This document shows, one piece after another, positions 51,463-63,200 of a DNA stretch of 64,000 nt (positions are counted from its first letter, which is position 1; each line of letters opens with the position of its first letter). The notes below the pieces were generated by a model. That model did no database searches. It was not told the origin of the DNA and worked only from the letters and a program-made list of their open reading frames with translations. The position numbers and the translations under genes were made by a program. Source of the DNA: Haematococcus lacustris (lineage: Eukaryota; Chlorophyta; Chlorophyceae; Chlamydomonadales; Haematococcaceae). The stretch is taken from NCBI GenBank assembly GCA_030144725.1, contig JASKMD010000003.1, positions 19,547,710 to 19,611,709 of the forward strand. The letters run 5' to 3'.

Positions 51463-54400
51463 ATGGACGTGTTGGCTGGTGATGAAGACGAGGTGGGCAC
51501 GGTGGCGCGCATCGGGATACACTTCTAAAGCCCTTTTGCCAACAATGGCCCCTTGCGGCAGCAGGTTTATGCAGTAGACGAGGAGGCGACTGGAGATGAT
51601 GCGGTGGGTGCCCGGATATTGCGCCCAATGCTGTGCGTGCTGTGCTGACGGACCCCTGTGGCACCAGGCGGTGGGCATCACTAAGGAACACATTGTCTTT
51701 TTGGTGGATGCCTCGGACAATCTCTTTAGGACCAGAGTACCAGAAGGTCCCTATGTGAGTGCAGGGTGGCCAGGGCCAGGGCCAGGGCCAGGGTCAGGAT
51801 CAGGGCCAGGGCATAGTTAGGGTCTGATCTACACCAGTGGAGGAAGGGGCATGGTGGTGGGGGCAGGGGCAGGGGCAGGGGCAGGGGCAGGGGCAGGGGC
51901 AGGGGCAGGGGCAGGGGCAGGGGCAGGGGCAGGGGCAGGGGCAGGGGCAGGGGCAGGGGCAGGGGCAGGGGCAGGGGCAGGGGCAGGGGCAGGGGCAGGG
52001 GCAGGGGCAGGGGCAGGGGCAGGGGCAGGGGCAGGGGCAGGGGCAGGGGCAGGGGCAGGGGCAGGGGCAGGGGCAGGGGCAGGGGCAGGGGCAGGGGCAG
52101 GGGCAGGGGCAGGGGCAGGGGCGGGGCCAGGGCCAGGGCCAGCCACTCCTTTACAACCCAGTGCCAGTTCCCCTGGAAGTGCAGTGCATGCTTTGGCATG
52201 CACATGCACCTGCTTTGGCTGACACCTTCGGAATGCCATCACCCTCCCCCAGGGCCAGACCTGCTACGAGCTGGCCAAGCAAGCCATCCTGGAGTTCATG
52301 CAGAGCAAGGCAGCAGCAGCATCTAAGGACGAGGTGGCGGTCGTATTCTATAACACGGTGCGCTGCAGCTTGGCCGCTGGCGACGTCCCCAGTGGCAGTG
52401 GCAGTGACTGCGACAGAAATGTTGATGGCAGGCGTTGGCCTGAGCGTGGCACCAGTGGCACTAAGGTCGGCCTGGGACCAAACCTACGTGTCTTGTGTGA
52501 CTGTTGTTTGCATGGCTCCATGACCATGGCCCCATGTGTTCATGAGGCAACGGTACCAATGGTGCGGTTCCTGCTGTGTGTGTCTCTTGTGTGCATGCAG
52601 ACAGAGATGCTGAACGACCTGCACCTGCCACATGTGTATGTCCTAGTGGCTCGCTCCCAGCCCAGCGTGGACAACATCCGCAAGCTGCTGGAGCTCAGTG
52701 CGCATGACTTCTTGAATGACATAGGAAGCCTCCAGGCAGGCGAGGGGCAGCAGCAGCAGGAGGCTGTGGCCAAGTCTGCGGCTGAGGCACTGCATGCGGC
52801 GCTCTGGACGGCTCATGTGTGCTTGCAGGGCGGCAGGTAGGGCGGTGGGCGGCAGGCTGGTGGGGATAAGAAGGGGAGCAAGTGTGCAAGCAGCAAGGTG
52901 GGCGGGAGGTAGGCAGGAGGTGGGGAGATGTCGAGGTAGCAGAGCTCGCCCACACAGGCAGTCTTGGCAAGGTTCAAATCAGGCAGGCAGGCAGGCACAG
53001 AGGCAGGCAGGCAGCTAGTGTCACTCTACCACTCTTTTGCTAGTGTGTGACCTGGGAGTGAGTTTGAGCTGGGGGCCACGCAGGGGAGGTCAGGCGCGTG
53101 TGGGCTACCGCCTCATCATCTTCAGCAACACTGAGGACCCCCTGACTGGGCAGACGGCCAGCATGAGGTAGGAGGACTCTGCCCCTACTCTGCCTTCATC
53201 ATCACCATTGTCTGCATTGTATTGTGAATTGCATATCATGAACATCTTACCTTTGCAGCTACCCCTCACCTGCTTAAGCCTGCTATTGGCTTGGCATTGC
53301 AGTTCATTATCAGCAGCAGCAGCAGCAGCGGCGGCGGCGGCGGCAGCAGCATTTCATGGCATTCGCACACATACTCTTGCTGCAGCACACATAGCATCGT
53401 GAGCATCTCAGTGTGCTGCACCTCTCGACTGTCCACAGGCAGCATGTGCTGGACCGCGCCCGCCCCCTACACGACCTGCAGATCAGCTGCCGCTTCTTCC
53501 CCCTGGTGGCTGCGGTGCGGCCCTTTGACTCCACACTGTTCTGGGATGACCTGCTGGCCCTCCTGCCCGACCCCGAGGACGAGACAGGGGCGCCCGGGCA
53601 TCAGGGGGAGGGGCAGCTGCTGTCTGGGGCCTTGAAACAGGAGGTGAGGCGCAGGGGACGGGGCCACAAGGCCAGGCTGGGCTGCTGTGCCGGCCTTCCT
53701 GCCCACATGCCCACAGCCCCTCCCGACCTTGCCCAGGGCATGCAAGAGGAAGGTAATGCGCTGAAGGGGCCTGCGGGACCCCCATAACAGCCCCTGGCCT
53801 TTGACCAACCCCTGCGCCCACCGTCCCTGTTGCAGAAGACCCGACACTCTCTTTCACACATTAGCTAGCCTGCCAGGGTGGTGGCCTGTGGGTAACCTCC
53901 CTTCACCACAACCTCGTCAAACCTGGGGCAATATTGACAGCGGCACGTCCCCTCCCTATGACCTTTGCGTTCCCTGTTCAAAGCACAAGCTGAATGCTTC
54001 AACAGTTGTCTTTGTTACAGGCTCAAACTATAAGCCCCTGCTCCCCACCCCTGCTCCTAGCATGCTGCTTGTAATGCCCCTGGCTCTGCCCCTAGCTCTG
54101 CCCCTGTTTCTGCCCTTGTTTCTTCCCCTGGCCCTGCCCCTTTTTCTGCCGGCAGCCTGCCTCCCTCCCTCCTCGACGCCATCGCGTACTGCCAGCATCC
54201 TTCCGCCATCCGCCCCTGACCACTGGGGGTCCAGCGGGGTCAGCTGGCGGGGCAGACAGCGATGTGTTCAGGCGCCTGGATGAGCTGCGGGCTCTAGTGC
54301 GCCTGGGCCTGACGCGGCCCCGCCCCTCCTCCTCCCTCACCTTCACTCTAGCGCCTGGGCTGGACATTGCTTGCCAGGTGGGCTGTGTGCTTGGGCTTGG

Positions 54401-56280
54401 CGGGCAGGGAGGGACGGAGGGAAGGTGGGAAGGAGGGAGGAGGGAGGAGGGAGGAGGGAGGAGGGAGGAGGGAGGAGGGAGGAGGGAGGAGGGAGGAGGG
54501 AGGAGGGAGGAGGGAGGAGGGAGGAGGGAGGAGGGAGGAGGGAGGAGGGAGGGGATGTAAGGCTGCAACAGGTCCTGCCTGGTTCTTCTGTCTGCCGCGG
54601 CCAAGTGCCAGCCTGGTTGTCGGTAGCCCCTGGTTAGTAGAGGTGGCAGAGGGTGTCCAGTGTGCAGCAGCAGCTCATAAAGGAGGAGCGAATAACCGTG
54701 GAGTCAGCAAGTCTTGAGGTCGTTGCATTGCCTTCACTCCAACCCACAGGGCCTCCAGCAGCTGCAGGCTGCCGGAGCCTGTAGCAGCCTGGCATTGCAT
54801 GTGTGCTACACTGAAGCACCCAGGCCATGGGTGTGGCTGCAGCATGTTAATGCGTGAACGCCGCCAGCTCCGGGTAGGGCAGGGTTGCAGGCGGGTGGTG
54901 GTGCAGCCTGTTGCACGCAGTGCTTCACGCTGGTGGCGGAGGCCAGCCGGCCCCTGGTGGTGAAGCTGACGCGCGACACGCTTGAGCCGGTAAGCGGTGC
55001 GCCTGCTGGTGATGGGCAGGGCAGCTGGGCTGAAGGAGTCCACAGTGCTGCCCGCCTAGCAACCGGGTGGCCCCACGCTGCTAAGCAGGGTGTGGGGGGA
55101 GTGGGCTGGTCGGTTCGGGTAGCGAGGGCGCCCTCCTTGCTTGGCCCTGCCCAGCTCTCTTGTTCTGCTCCTGCTCCTGCTCCTGCTGCTGCTCCTGCTA
55201 CTGCTGTATGCTGTTGATTGCCTGATGATGGGATGGGACATGATGATGTAGCTTGCTTGAGCAGCCGTGGCACCACCGCTGCTTGTCCTGGCAGCCTGGC
55301 GTGTACCTCCCTGACCACAGCCATACACTGACCGTGTTGTGTGGCAGGTGAAGGCGGACACAGCGCTGGTGAATCAGGCTGACGGCACCCTGGTGCGTCA
55401 GGTGGCAGCCAAGGCCTTTGTGGCGCACGGCAGCAAGACCTGCCCCAGTGAACGCTTCCCCAAGGTATGTCCCCAAGCCTGTACCTATGACCCTACCCAC
55501 ATTGCGGCCTCAACCCCCTTCAACCTGAAACTGTGAACCCCACTGCGCCGCCTTCCTCCTCCTTCGACCTCTTTGGCCCCCCCTGACCCGCTTTGCCCCC
55601 CAGCTAGTCCCTGCTAGCTCCCTGTGGGCTGCCCTGCTTGGGGGTGGGCAGGGGTCAGGTGGGTCAGGTGGGTCAGGTGGGTCAGGTGGGTCAGGTGGGT
55701 CAGGTGGGTCAGGTGGGTCAGGTGGGTCAGGTGGGCAGGGGGGAGAGGGTGCAGCTGCAAGGCAGGGGGGAGAGGGTGCAGCTGAAGCCGTGGGGTGTCG
55801 GGTGTCATAGGATGTCAGGCCATTGTCATGAATGCCGCTCACTCTCCGCAGACCACTGCCCTCGTGAGGGGGTGTAGAGGACCACGGCTTAGGTCCTGGG
55901 GTGTAGTTTCAGGGAGAGGTGGAGATCTGTTAGAGTTGGGTGCCATGGGTAACCTGGTCTTGGGTGTGTCCTTAAACAGCATGTGCAAACTCTATGTAAA
56001 GCAGGGCTTTCTAGGAAACGTGGTTGCATGACACATGGCGCATGGTTAACCATGGTAATGCATAGTCAACCCAATGGCCGCCCACTCACTGCAGACTAGA
56101 ACTGTCTCTTGGTCTGCCTGCCTGCCTGCCTGCCTGCCTCCTCTGCTGCCTACCTGCCTGGCCTCTTGCATGCAGGTGGTGCTGCAGCAGCAGGAGATCC
56201 AGGAGCTGAAGCGTATGAAGCCCCCCGGCCTGGTTCTGCTGGGCACCAAACCGCTGGACTGCCTCAGGGACCACTACAAT
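51463..56280 (+). CDS. KU70: Ku70 (XRCC6) DNA end-binding subunit, C-terminus lost in gap 2
   Basis: Exons: 51463-51492, 51565-51603, 51668-51754, 52253-52357, 52601-52836, 53084-53167, 53439-53643, about 54217-54377, 54921-54989, 55348-55464, 56176-56280. All phases agree except the unresolved start of the 54217 exon. The acidic N-terminus (MDVLAGDEDE) leads to the vWA-like alpha/beta domain: ITKEHIVFLVDASDNLFR, DEVAVVFYNT, YRLIIFSNTEDP, DLQISCRFFPL. The beta-barrel start follows: FRRLDELRALVRLGLTRPR, LVVKLTRDTLEP, IQELKRMKPPGLVLLGTKPL. With Ku80 it forms the ring that loads on double-strand ends for non-homologous end joining. The ATG chosen is the first in frame before the acidic exon; the frame is open upstream to 51187. 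The rest of the barrel, the arm and any SAP domain would fall in or beyond the 500-N gap, after which a different gene is found. Confidence 0.88.
51861..52122 (+). repeat. (GGGGCA)n hexanucleotide satellite in a KU70 intron
   Basis: About 44 perfect GGGGCA units in the intron between exons ending at 51754 and starting at 52253. Confidence 0.97.
54430..54553 (+). repeat. (GGAGGGA)n 7-bp satellite in a KU70 intron
   Basis: About 17 heptamer units just after the donor at 54378. All plus-strand bases are purine. Confidence 0.95.
55655..55737 (+). repeat. (GGGTCAGGT)n 9-bp array in a KU70 intron
   Basis: About nine units. A second short tandem of GGGGGAGAGGGTGCAGCTG follows at 55738-55785. Confidence 0.93.
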
Positions 56281-56365
56281 GTGAGGGAGGGGCAGAGGGA
56301 CAGCTTCTGAGGGGTGCGGGCAGGGGCCAGGGGCAAGGGCCAGGGCCGGGGCAGGGTGCGGTGTG

Positions 56366-56450
56366 CGGAAAGGGCAGGGAGGGCAGGGAGGGCAGGGAGG
56401 GCAGGGAGGGCAGGGAGGGCAGGGAGGGCAGGGAGGGCAGGGAGGGCAGG
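56366..56450 (+). repeat. (GGGCAGGGA)n 9-bp array after the last visible KU70 exon
   Basis: About nine units in the intron following 56280. 56460-56662 before the gap holds no exon I can place with confidence. Confidence 0.93.
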
Positions 56451-56662
56451 GGCGGTGTGTGCCCAGACTATCCCTGCTGCTCTGCTGCCTGGGCCAAGCC
56501 CAGTCTCCTCACGGTCCACCCAGCCGGCCGCCCACCCGCCCACCCTTATGCCCACCCGCTTGCCCACCTCCCTCCTCCCTCCTATGCCCGCCACTGTTGC
56601 CGCTGAACCTGGTTGTGGGTCAGGTGCTGCCCCCCCTGCTGCTGCCCCACCAGGCTGCCCCC

Positions 56663-57162
56663 NNNNNNNNNNNNNNNNNNNNNNNNNNNNNNNNNNNNNN
56701 NNNNNNNNNNNNNNNNNNNNNNNNNNNNNNNNNNNNNNNNNNNNNNNNNNNNNNNNNNNNNNNNNNNNNNNNNNNNNNNNNNNNNNNNNNNNNNNNNNNN
56801 NNNNNNNNNNNNNNNNNNNNNNNNNNNNNNNNNNNNNNNNNNNNNNNNNNNNNNNNNNNNNNNNNNNNNNNNNNNNNNNNNNNNNNNNNNNNNNNNNNNN
56901 NNNNNNNNNNNNNNNNNNNNNNNNNNNNNNNNNNNNNNNNNNNNNNNNNNNNNNNNNNNNNNNNNNNNNNNNNNNNNNNNNNNNNNNNNNNNNNNNNNNN
57001 NNNNNNNNNNNNNNNNNNNNNNNNNNNNNNNNNNNNNNNNNNNNNNNNNNNNNNNNNNNNNNNNNNNNNNNNNNNNNNNNNNNNNNNNNNNNNNNNNNNN
57101 NNNNNNNNNNNNNNNNNNNNNNNNNNNNNNNNNNNNNNNNNNNNNNNNNNNNNNNNNNNNNN
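56663..57162. other. Assembly gap 2 (500 N)
   Basis: Exactly 500 N. It interrupts KU70 on the left and the 5' part of paralogue B on the right. Confidence 1.
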
Positions 57163-57218
57163 TCCCTCCCTTGCTTTGGTGGCGTGTGCTCCAATTGCGA
57201 TGTGTTGCTTGGCCACAG

Positions 57219-60200
57219 GGGCGTGCCCAACCGCAAGCTTCCTGCCTCAACTGGCGATTGGCGAAGTATGTGGGACGCGAGCTGGAGACTCGTGCGTGTC
57301 GACACCTGCGCTGCGAGCGGTTGCGACTGTCACCGTCAACATGGACAGCGGCTCGCCGAGCCTCCGCCTCGACGGTACCGGGTCGACGCCGTGCGCCACT
57401 TGCGCGACCGCGGCGTGCGGGACCAATAGCGTGTGTGTTGCCATGGGGGTCACAGCCAGCTGCGTCTGCACCAACGGTTATTCTGGTGCGTGAGAAAGGC
57501 TGCTGCCACCGCCGTCGTTGCTGCCGTTGTCGTTGCCGCTGCCTCTGCTGCTGCCACTGCTGCTGCTGCTTTAAGAGTTGCGGCAATGGGTTCGTCATCC
57601 CATCAAGCGCGGTCGTGCGCTGACACGATGTCGCCCTCCCCTCCCATAACGTGGCTTACGGGCTGGTTCACTGGCTGTGCAGGCGCTGACTGCTCCCAGC
57701 CCCCTGGGCCCTGCTTTGGCGTGACCTGCAACGGGCAAGGCGTGTGCATGCAGCGTGGCGCCGCAGCGGTGTGCGCCTGCCGCGTAGGCTTCAGTGGAGC
57801 GGACTGCAGCATGGCAGCCTCACCACCGCCCCCTGTCACCGCGCCTCCACCCTCCCCCTTCCCAGTAAGCCTCCTGATGCACTGCCCTCCTCTAGATGGG
57901 ATGAGCAACCATACATGCAGCAGAGCACCACACTGCTTCTACGTGCCTACCTTTGCTCTGCGTGCCGTGCTTTGACCCCTGGCAATGCTAGCACCTTGAC
58001 ATTGCCTGAATTGTCTGTGTGAGCTCTGGCTGTGTGCTCTGCTGTGCTCTGGCATTTTGTGTGCAGGCAGGCCACCTGCCATGCCTGCACACAGGTTGGC
58101 TCAGGAAATTGCTGCATGCACTTCAGTCTGCCTCCTCACATTGCCTCCTCGCATGTGCTCCTGTCAGTGTGTGTGATGGCTTGCTTTGTTGCGTGCACTT
58201 GTGCAGCCGCTCCCACAGCCGCCCCCTCCCTCCCCAGCCCCCTCCCCTTCTCCTAGCCCCCCCAGCTCCCCGCTCCCCCCTCCGCCCCCTCAGTGCGGCA
58301 GCCCATTGGGAGCTGGCTGCAACGGGAGAGGCACTTGTGGAGCCCAAGCACCCGTTTGTGGCTGTGATGCCGGCTGGGGCGACCCATACAACTGCGGCTT
58401 AAAGAACCAGCTCAGTGAGTCAGTCAAATATACCTCTAGCGTCTGCCTCACACACGCTGCTTGTCAGGTTTTGGCTGAATGGAAGTCTTAGATGCTTGTC
58501 TGTGCCTAGTGCTTGCCATTTGCATGGCACACACATACATCACCGGTCTCTTTCCTTGCGTGATGAGCTTGCAAGGAAAGATGTGATGGAGCTCTTCAGC
58601 ATCAGCATCATGCTGCCGGTGTGCAATTGATTTGCCAATCCTTGCCATTATGGGCCAATTTTTATACAGCCATGCTGGTGTTCTACCGCTTGTGCACTGC
58701 ACATCTCATATGTAAGCAACCTCATGCATGTGCAATCCTTGCCTGTGCATCAAAGACCTGGTGTAGGTGAAGACTTCCTTGCATCACTGCACCACTCACG
58801 CTTTTCCTCGAGGATGTAAGAATGGGACAGAAAGGAAAACCACAGACAATACAGTATTATGTACCGAACATACATTTTCAGCATTACTCTCTTCTCGTTC
58901 CAAGCAATGTTATGATAACTGCTATCTCATTGGAACCTCATTCCAGAACTTTCTTAAGGTTGTGCATTAGACTAGGTAAGATGAATGTGCTGGTTTCAAG
59001 ATTTGGTTCTTTAAGGACCCAGTACCGGGTCACCCTAACTATCTTCAGGAATTTTGGTGTATTGGACCACAGTTTGGACAACGTTCTCTCCTCGTCTGCA
59101 AATACTTATGAAGTACAAAACAACCCCGCGCTTACAGTCAACCCAAATGGCTACGTCACTACGCTACTTGAAATACTATGTGTGATATAATATGAGACTG
59201 AAGCACTAGAGTCCTGCGTGTAGGCCTGCTACACGCCTCCACCAAGCCCTCCACACATTGCAAACTGCATCAGTGTTGATTTCCATATAACCCAGGCTGC
59301 AACCAAGAATCAGGAACCAGGGAATAAAACAGGAGTCAGGAAGTCACCAGCAGCAGACTCTAGGTCAGATAGCCAGTAAAACTGCAAGGGCAGCTGACAC
59401 AGCTCGTGCAATACCATCAAGCCCGCCCAACCTCGTTTCCCTATTCTCCTGTTGGCCAGATGAACACTGCAAACGATGATGGATGATGGTAGTTGAGGGC
59501 TTGACATGTACCATGTGTACCAAATGAGAGTGCCTCCCACCACACAACATATGATGGCAATGGGTGACTGTGATGCCTTGACCGCCTCGTCTCAACCATA
59601 GGTGCATTGGTGCTGGCAGGCCTGGGTCAGACCTGTCTTAACTGCCTCTGATGCGCCTGCACTGCCTCCCTGCCCTCCGTGACCCTGGCTGCAGGCAGTG
59701 GGTGGGACTGCTTTTGCCAGTGCCCCACCAACCAGCGCGAGTGCAACCTATCAGGCTCCTGCAGATGGTGCATCACTCGGGACTACAACTCCGGATGCGT
59801 GCCTAAGAGCCAGGTGCGGCGCCGGCTGGTCAGGTCTGGTCAGGTCCTGACCTTGACCCTTGTTATAGAGCTACGCTGGATATGAAAGCTAGGTCACGCT
59901 CATGGCCCTCCTATGCCTCAGCTCCCTTTCCGGCTGCTTAGCTGCCAGGCTGCAGTGAGGTGTGGCCCAGACACATGACCTGTGTAGGGACACTACGGGG
60001 CACCTGCTAGGATGTGGGTGGTGCCTGGCCTTGCAGCCCAACTGCTCAGCTGCCAGCCTGGCTCTGAATTGCCAGCAGGGTTGGGCTCCTGTTTAGAGCA
60101 CCTGAGTGGCATAGAACCTGGCTTGAAGCCTTGAGACAAATCTCAAGCTTTCAATGTTGGCTGTTGGCGGTTACTGGGTGGTGCTCCCTTATGTTGGCAA

Positions 60201-63200
60201 TGTGACCACCCCCTCCCAGCCCTCCCACTCCCAGCCCTCCCTCTCCCAGCCCTCCCTCTCCCAGCCCTCCCCGTCCCAGCCCTCAACTTCCCAGCCCTTC
60301 CCCTCCCTGCCCTCCCCCTCCACCCTCAGAACCCCCTGGCCCGCTCCCCCTCTGTCAGCCATAAGGGTATCACTTTGCCTCAACGTATCACGGCATGCAG
60401 CACAGCTCAATGTCTCCTGTGTTGGGTACAACAGGCTGTACATGCATATGCATGTGTTTGCCATACAGCCATGTCCAAGCATGCGTCGTCGTCTGCTCAC
60501 CCCAAGCAGCAGTGTTGAAGCAAGACAGGGAACACGCAGTCTGCAGCAGGTGCCAGCCTCCTGCTACACTTGGACCATGACTCAGAGTCCAACTGGAGAC
60601 ACCGCTGTGATACTAGGTGGGCCCTGGAGCACACCACACCTCCCTACACCTCCCTACAGGCTGCTGCACGCCAGGGAACAGAAGGCTGGCCTGTTTGTAG
60701 GTCTGAGTGGCACCTGGTGCTTGATGAGGGTGTCACAATGATCAGCTGGGCTGTGACTGCAGCTCAAGCAAGGCAGCTAGATGACTTGCAACAGTGTTGC
60801 ACTTGCTCTCCTAGAACAGTGCTCCCGACAATGCAACGAGTAAATATGTCTCATATTTTGTTACTCCTTCCGTTGCTTGCAGCTCCTTCAAACACTGTCA
60901 CCAATGTGGTGGCAGTGGCACCAGGGACCTACACCTTCCAGCTCAGGGTGTTGGACAACTCAGGCGGCATGGCCATCACCAACGTCACTGTCGTCATCGA
61001 GGCTTCCATCCCGCCATCATCCATTTCCCCCCGCCCCTCGACAGCTCCACCTTCTCCACCACCTCCTACCTCCCCACCCAAACCATCCCCACCTTCACCC
61101 CCTCCACCCCCACCACCCCCACCTTCACCTCCTCCACCCCCTCCACCCCCACCTTCACCCCCTCCTCCAAGACTATCCCCACCTTCACCCCCTCCACCCC
61201 CTCCACCCACACCACCCCCGCCTTCACCTCCTCCACCCACCCCACCCCCACCTTCACCTCCTCCACCCCCTCCACCCCCACCTTCACCTCCTCCTCCCAG
61301 ACTATCCCCACCTTCACCCCCTTCATCCCCTCCACCCACACCACCCCCGCCTCCACCCCCTCCACCCACACCACCCCCACCTTCACCTCCTCCACCCCCT
61401 CCACCCCCACCTTCACCTCCTCCTCCCAGACTATCCCCACCTTCACCCCCTTCATCCCCTCCACCCACACCACCCCCGCCTCCACCCCCTCCACCCACAC
61501 CACCCCCACCTTCACCTCCTCCACCCCCTCCACCCCCACCTTCACCTCCTCCTCCCAGACTATCCCCACCTTCACCCCCTTCATCCCCTCCACCCACCCC
61601 ACCCCCACCTTCACCTCCTCCACCCCCTCCACCCCCACCTTCACCTCCTCCTCCCAGACTATCCCCACCTTCACCCCCTTCATCCCCTCCACCCACACCA
61701 CCCCCGCCTTCACCCCCTCCACCCACACCACCCACACCTTCACCTCCTCCACCCCCACCACCCCCACCTTCACCCCCTCCACCCACACCACCCCCACCTT
61801 CACCCCCTCCACCCCCTCCACCCACACCACCCCCACCTTCACCCCCTCCACTCACACCACCCCTACCTTCACCCCCTCCTCCCAGACTATCCCCACCTTC
61901 ACCCCATCCACCCCCTCCACCCCCACCCATCCCTCCACCAAGTCCGCCAACATCCATTGCCCCCAGCCCCTCGGCAGCTCTACCTTTTCCACTACCTCCT
62001 ACCCCTTCACCCACACCATCCACAGCTCATTCCCCATCCCCACCCCCTCCTTCCCCACCTAAAGCATCTCCCCCTCATCCCCCCTCTCCTCCTCCTCCCC
62101 CTTCACCTGTACTAGCCCCACCCCCACCTTCACCTCCACCTCCTCCCCCGTCACCCAAGGCATCCCCACCCTCCCCTCCGCCACCCAGATCACCCCCTCC
62201 CTCCCCTCCGCCACCCAAATCACCCCCTCCCTCCCCTCCGCCACCCAGATCACCCCCTCCCTCCCCTCCTCCACCCAGATCACCCCCTCCCTCCCCTCCG
62301 CCACCCAGATCACCCCCTCCCTCCCCTCCTCCACCCAGATCACCCCCTCCCTCCCCTCCGCCACCCAGATCACCCCCTCCCTCCCCTCCGCCACCCAGGT
62401 CACCCCCTCCCTCCCCTCCGCCACCCAGATCACCCCCTCCCTCCCCTCCGCCACCCAGATCACCCCCTCCCTCCCCTCCGCCACCCAGATCACCCCCTCC
62501 CTCCCCTCCGCCACCCAGATCACCCCCTCCCTCCCCTCCGCCACCCAGGTCACCCCCTCCCTCCCCTCCGCCACCCAGATCACCCCCTCCCTCCCCTCCG
62601 CCACCCAGATCACCCCCTCCCTCCTCTCCGCCACCCAGATCACCCCCTCCCTCCCCTCCGCCACCCAAATCACCCCCTCCCTCCCCTCCGCCACCCAGAT
62701 CACCCCCTCCCTCCTCTCCGCCACCCAGATCACCCCCTCCCTCCCCTCCGCCACCCAGATCACCCCCTCCCTCCCCTCCGCCACCCAGATCACCCCCTCC
62801 CTCCCCTCCTCCACCCAGATCACCCCCTCCCTCCTCTCCGCCACCCAGATCACCCCCTCCCTCCCCTCCGCCACCCTCATCACTCCCTCCCTCCCCTCCG
62901 CCACCCTCATCACCCCCTCCCTCCCCTCCGCCACCCTCATCACCCCCTCCCTCCCCTCCGCCACCCTCATCACCCCCTCCCTCCCCTCCGCCACCCTCAT
63001 CACCCCCTCCCTCCCCCCCGCCACCCAAATCCACCCCACCATCCCCTCCCATCCCACCACCCACCACTCCACCTCCACCCAAGCCCCCTTCACCGCAAGT
63101 CAATGCAGCCCAGTCATTACAGCGGATGCCCACTGCTACACTCAACAACCAAGCAAGCATCGAGTTGTTGTTTACTACCAGCTCTTCAATTTATGCTCGC

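Noticed and set aside
51726..52523. ORFs encoding (GQ)n, (GA)n and (PAPA)n
   Set aside because: The (GGGGCA)n satellite within a KU70 intron.
56274..57623. ORFs running through the second N block
   Set aside because: Same artefact; they join KU70 flank to an unrelated gene.
60570..60882. Start of the EGF/PKD paralogue B protein at the Met near 60570
   Set aside because: The frame is open there by chance. Conserved exons with matching phases extend upstream to 57219, and TTGCTTGCAG at 60873-60882 is a strong acceptor.
61066..63160. Minus-strand Gly/Glu-rich ORFs
   Set aside because: Reverse shadows of the Pro-rich stalk repeats.
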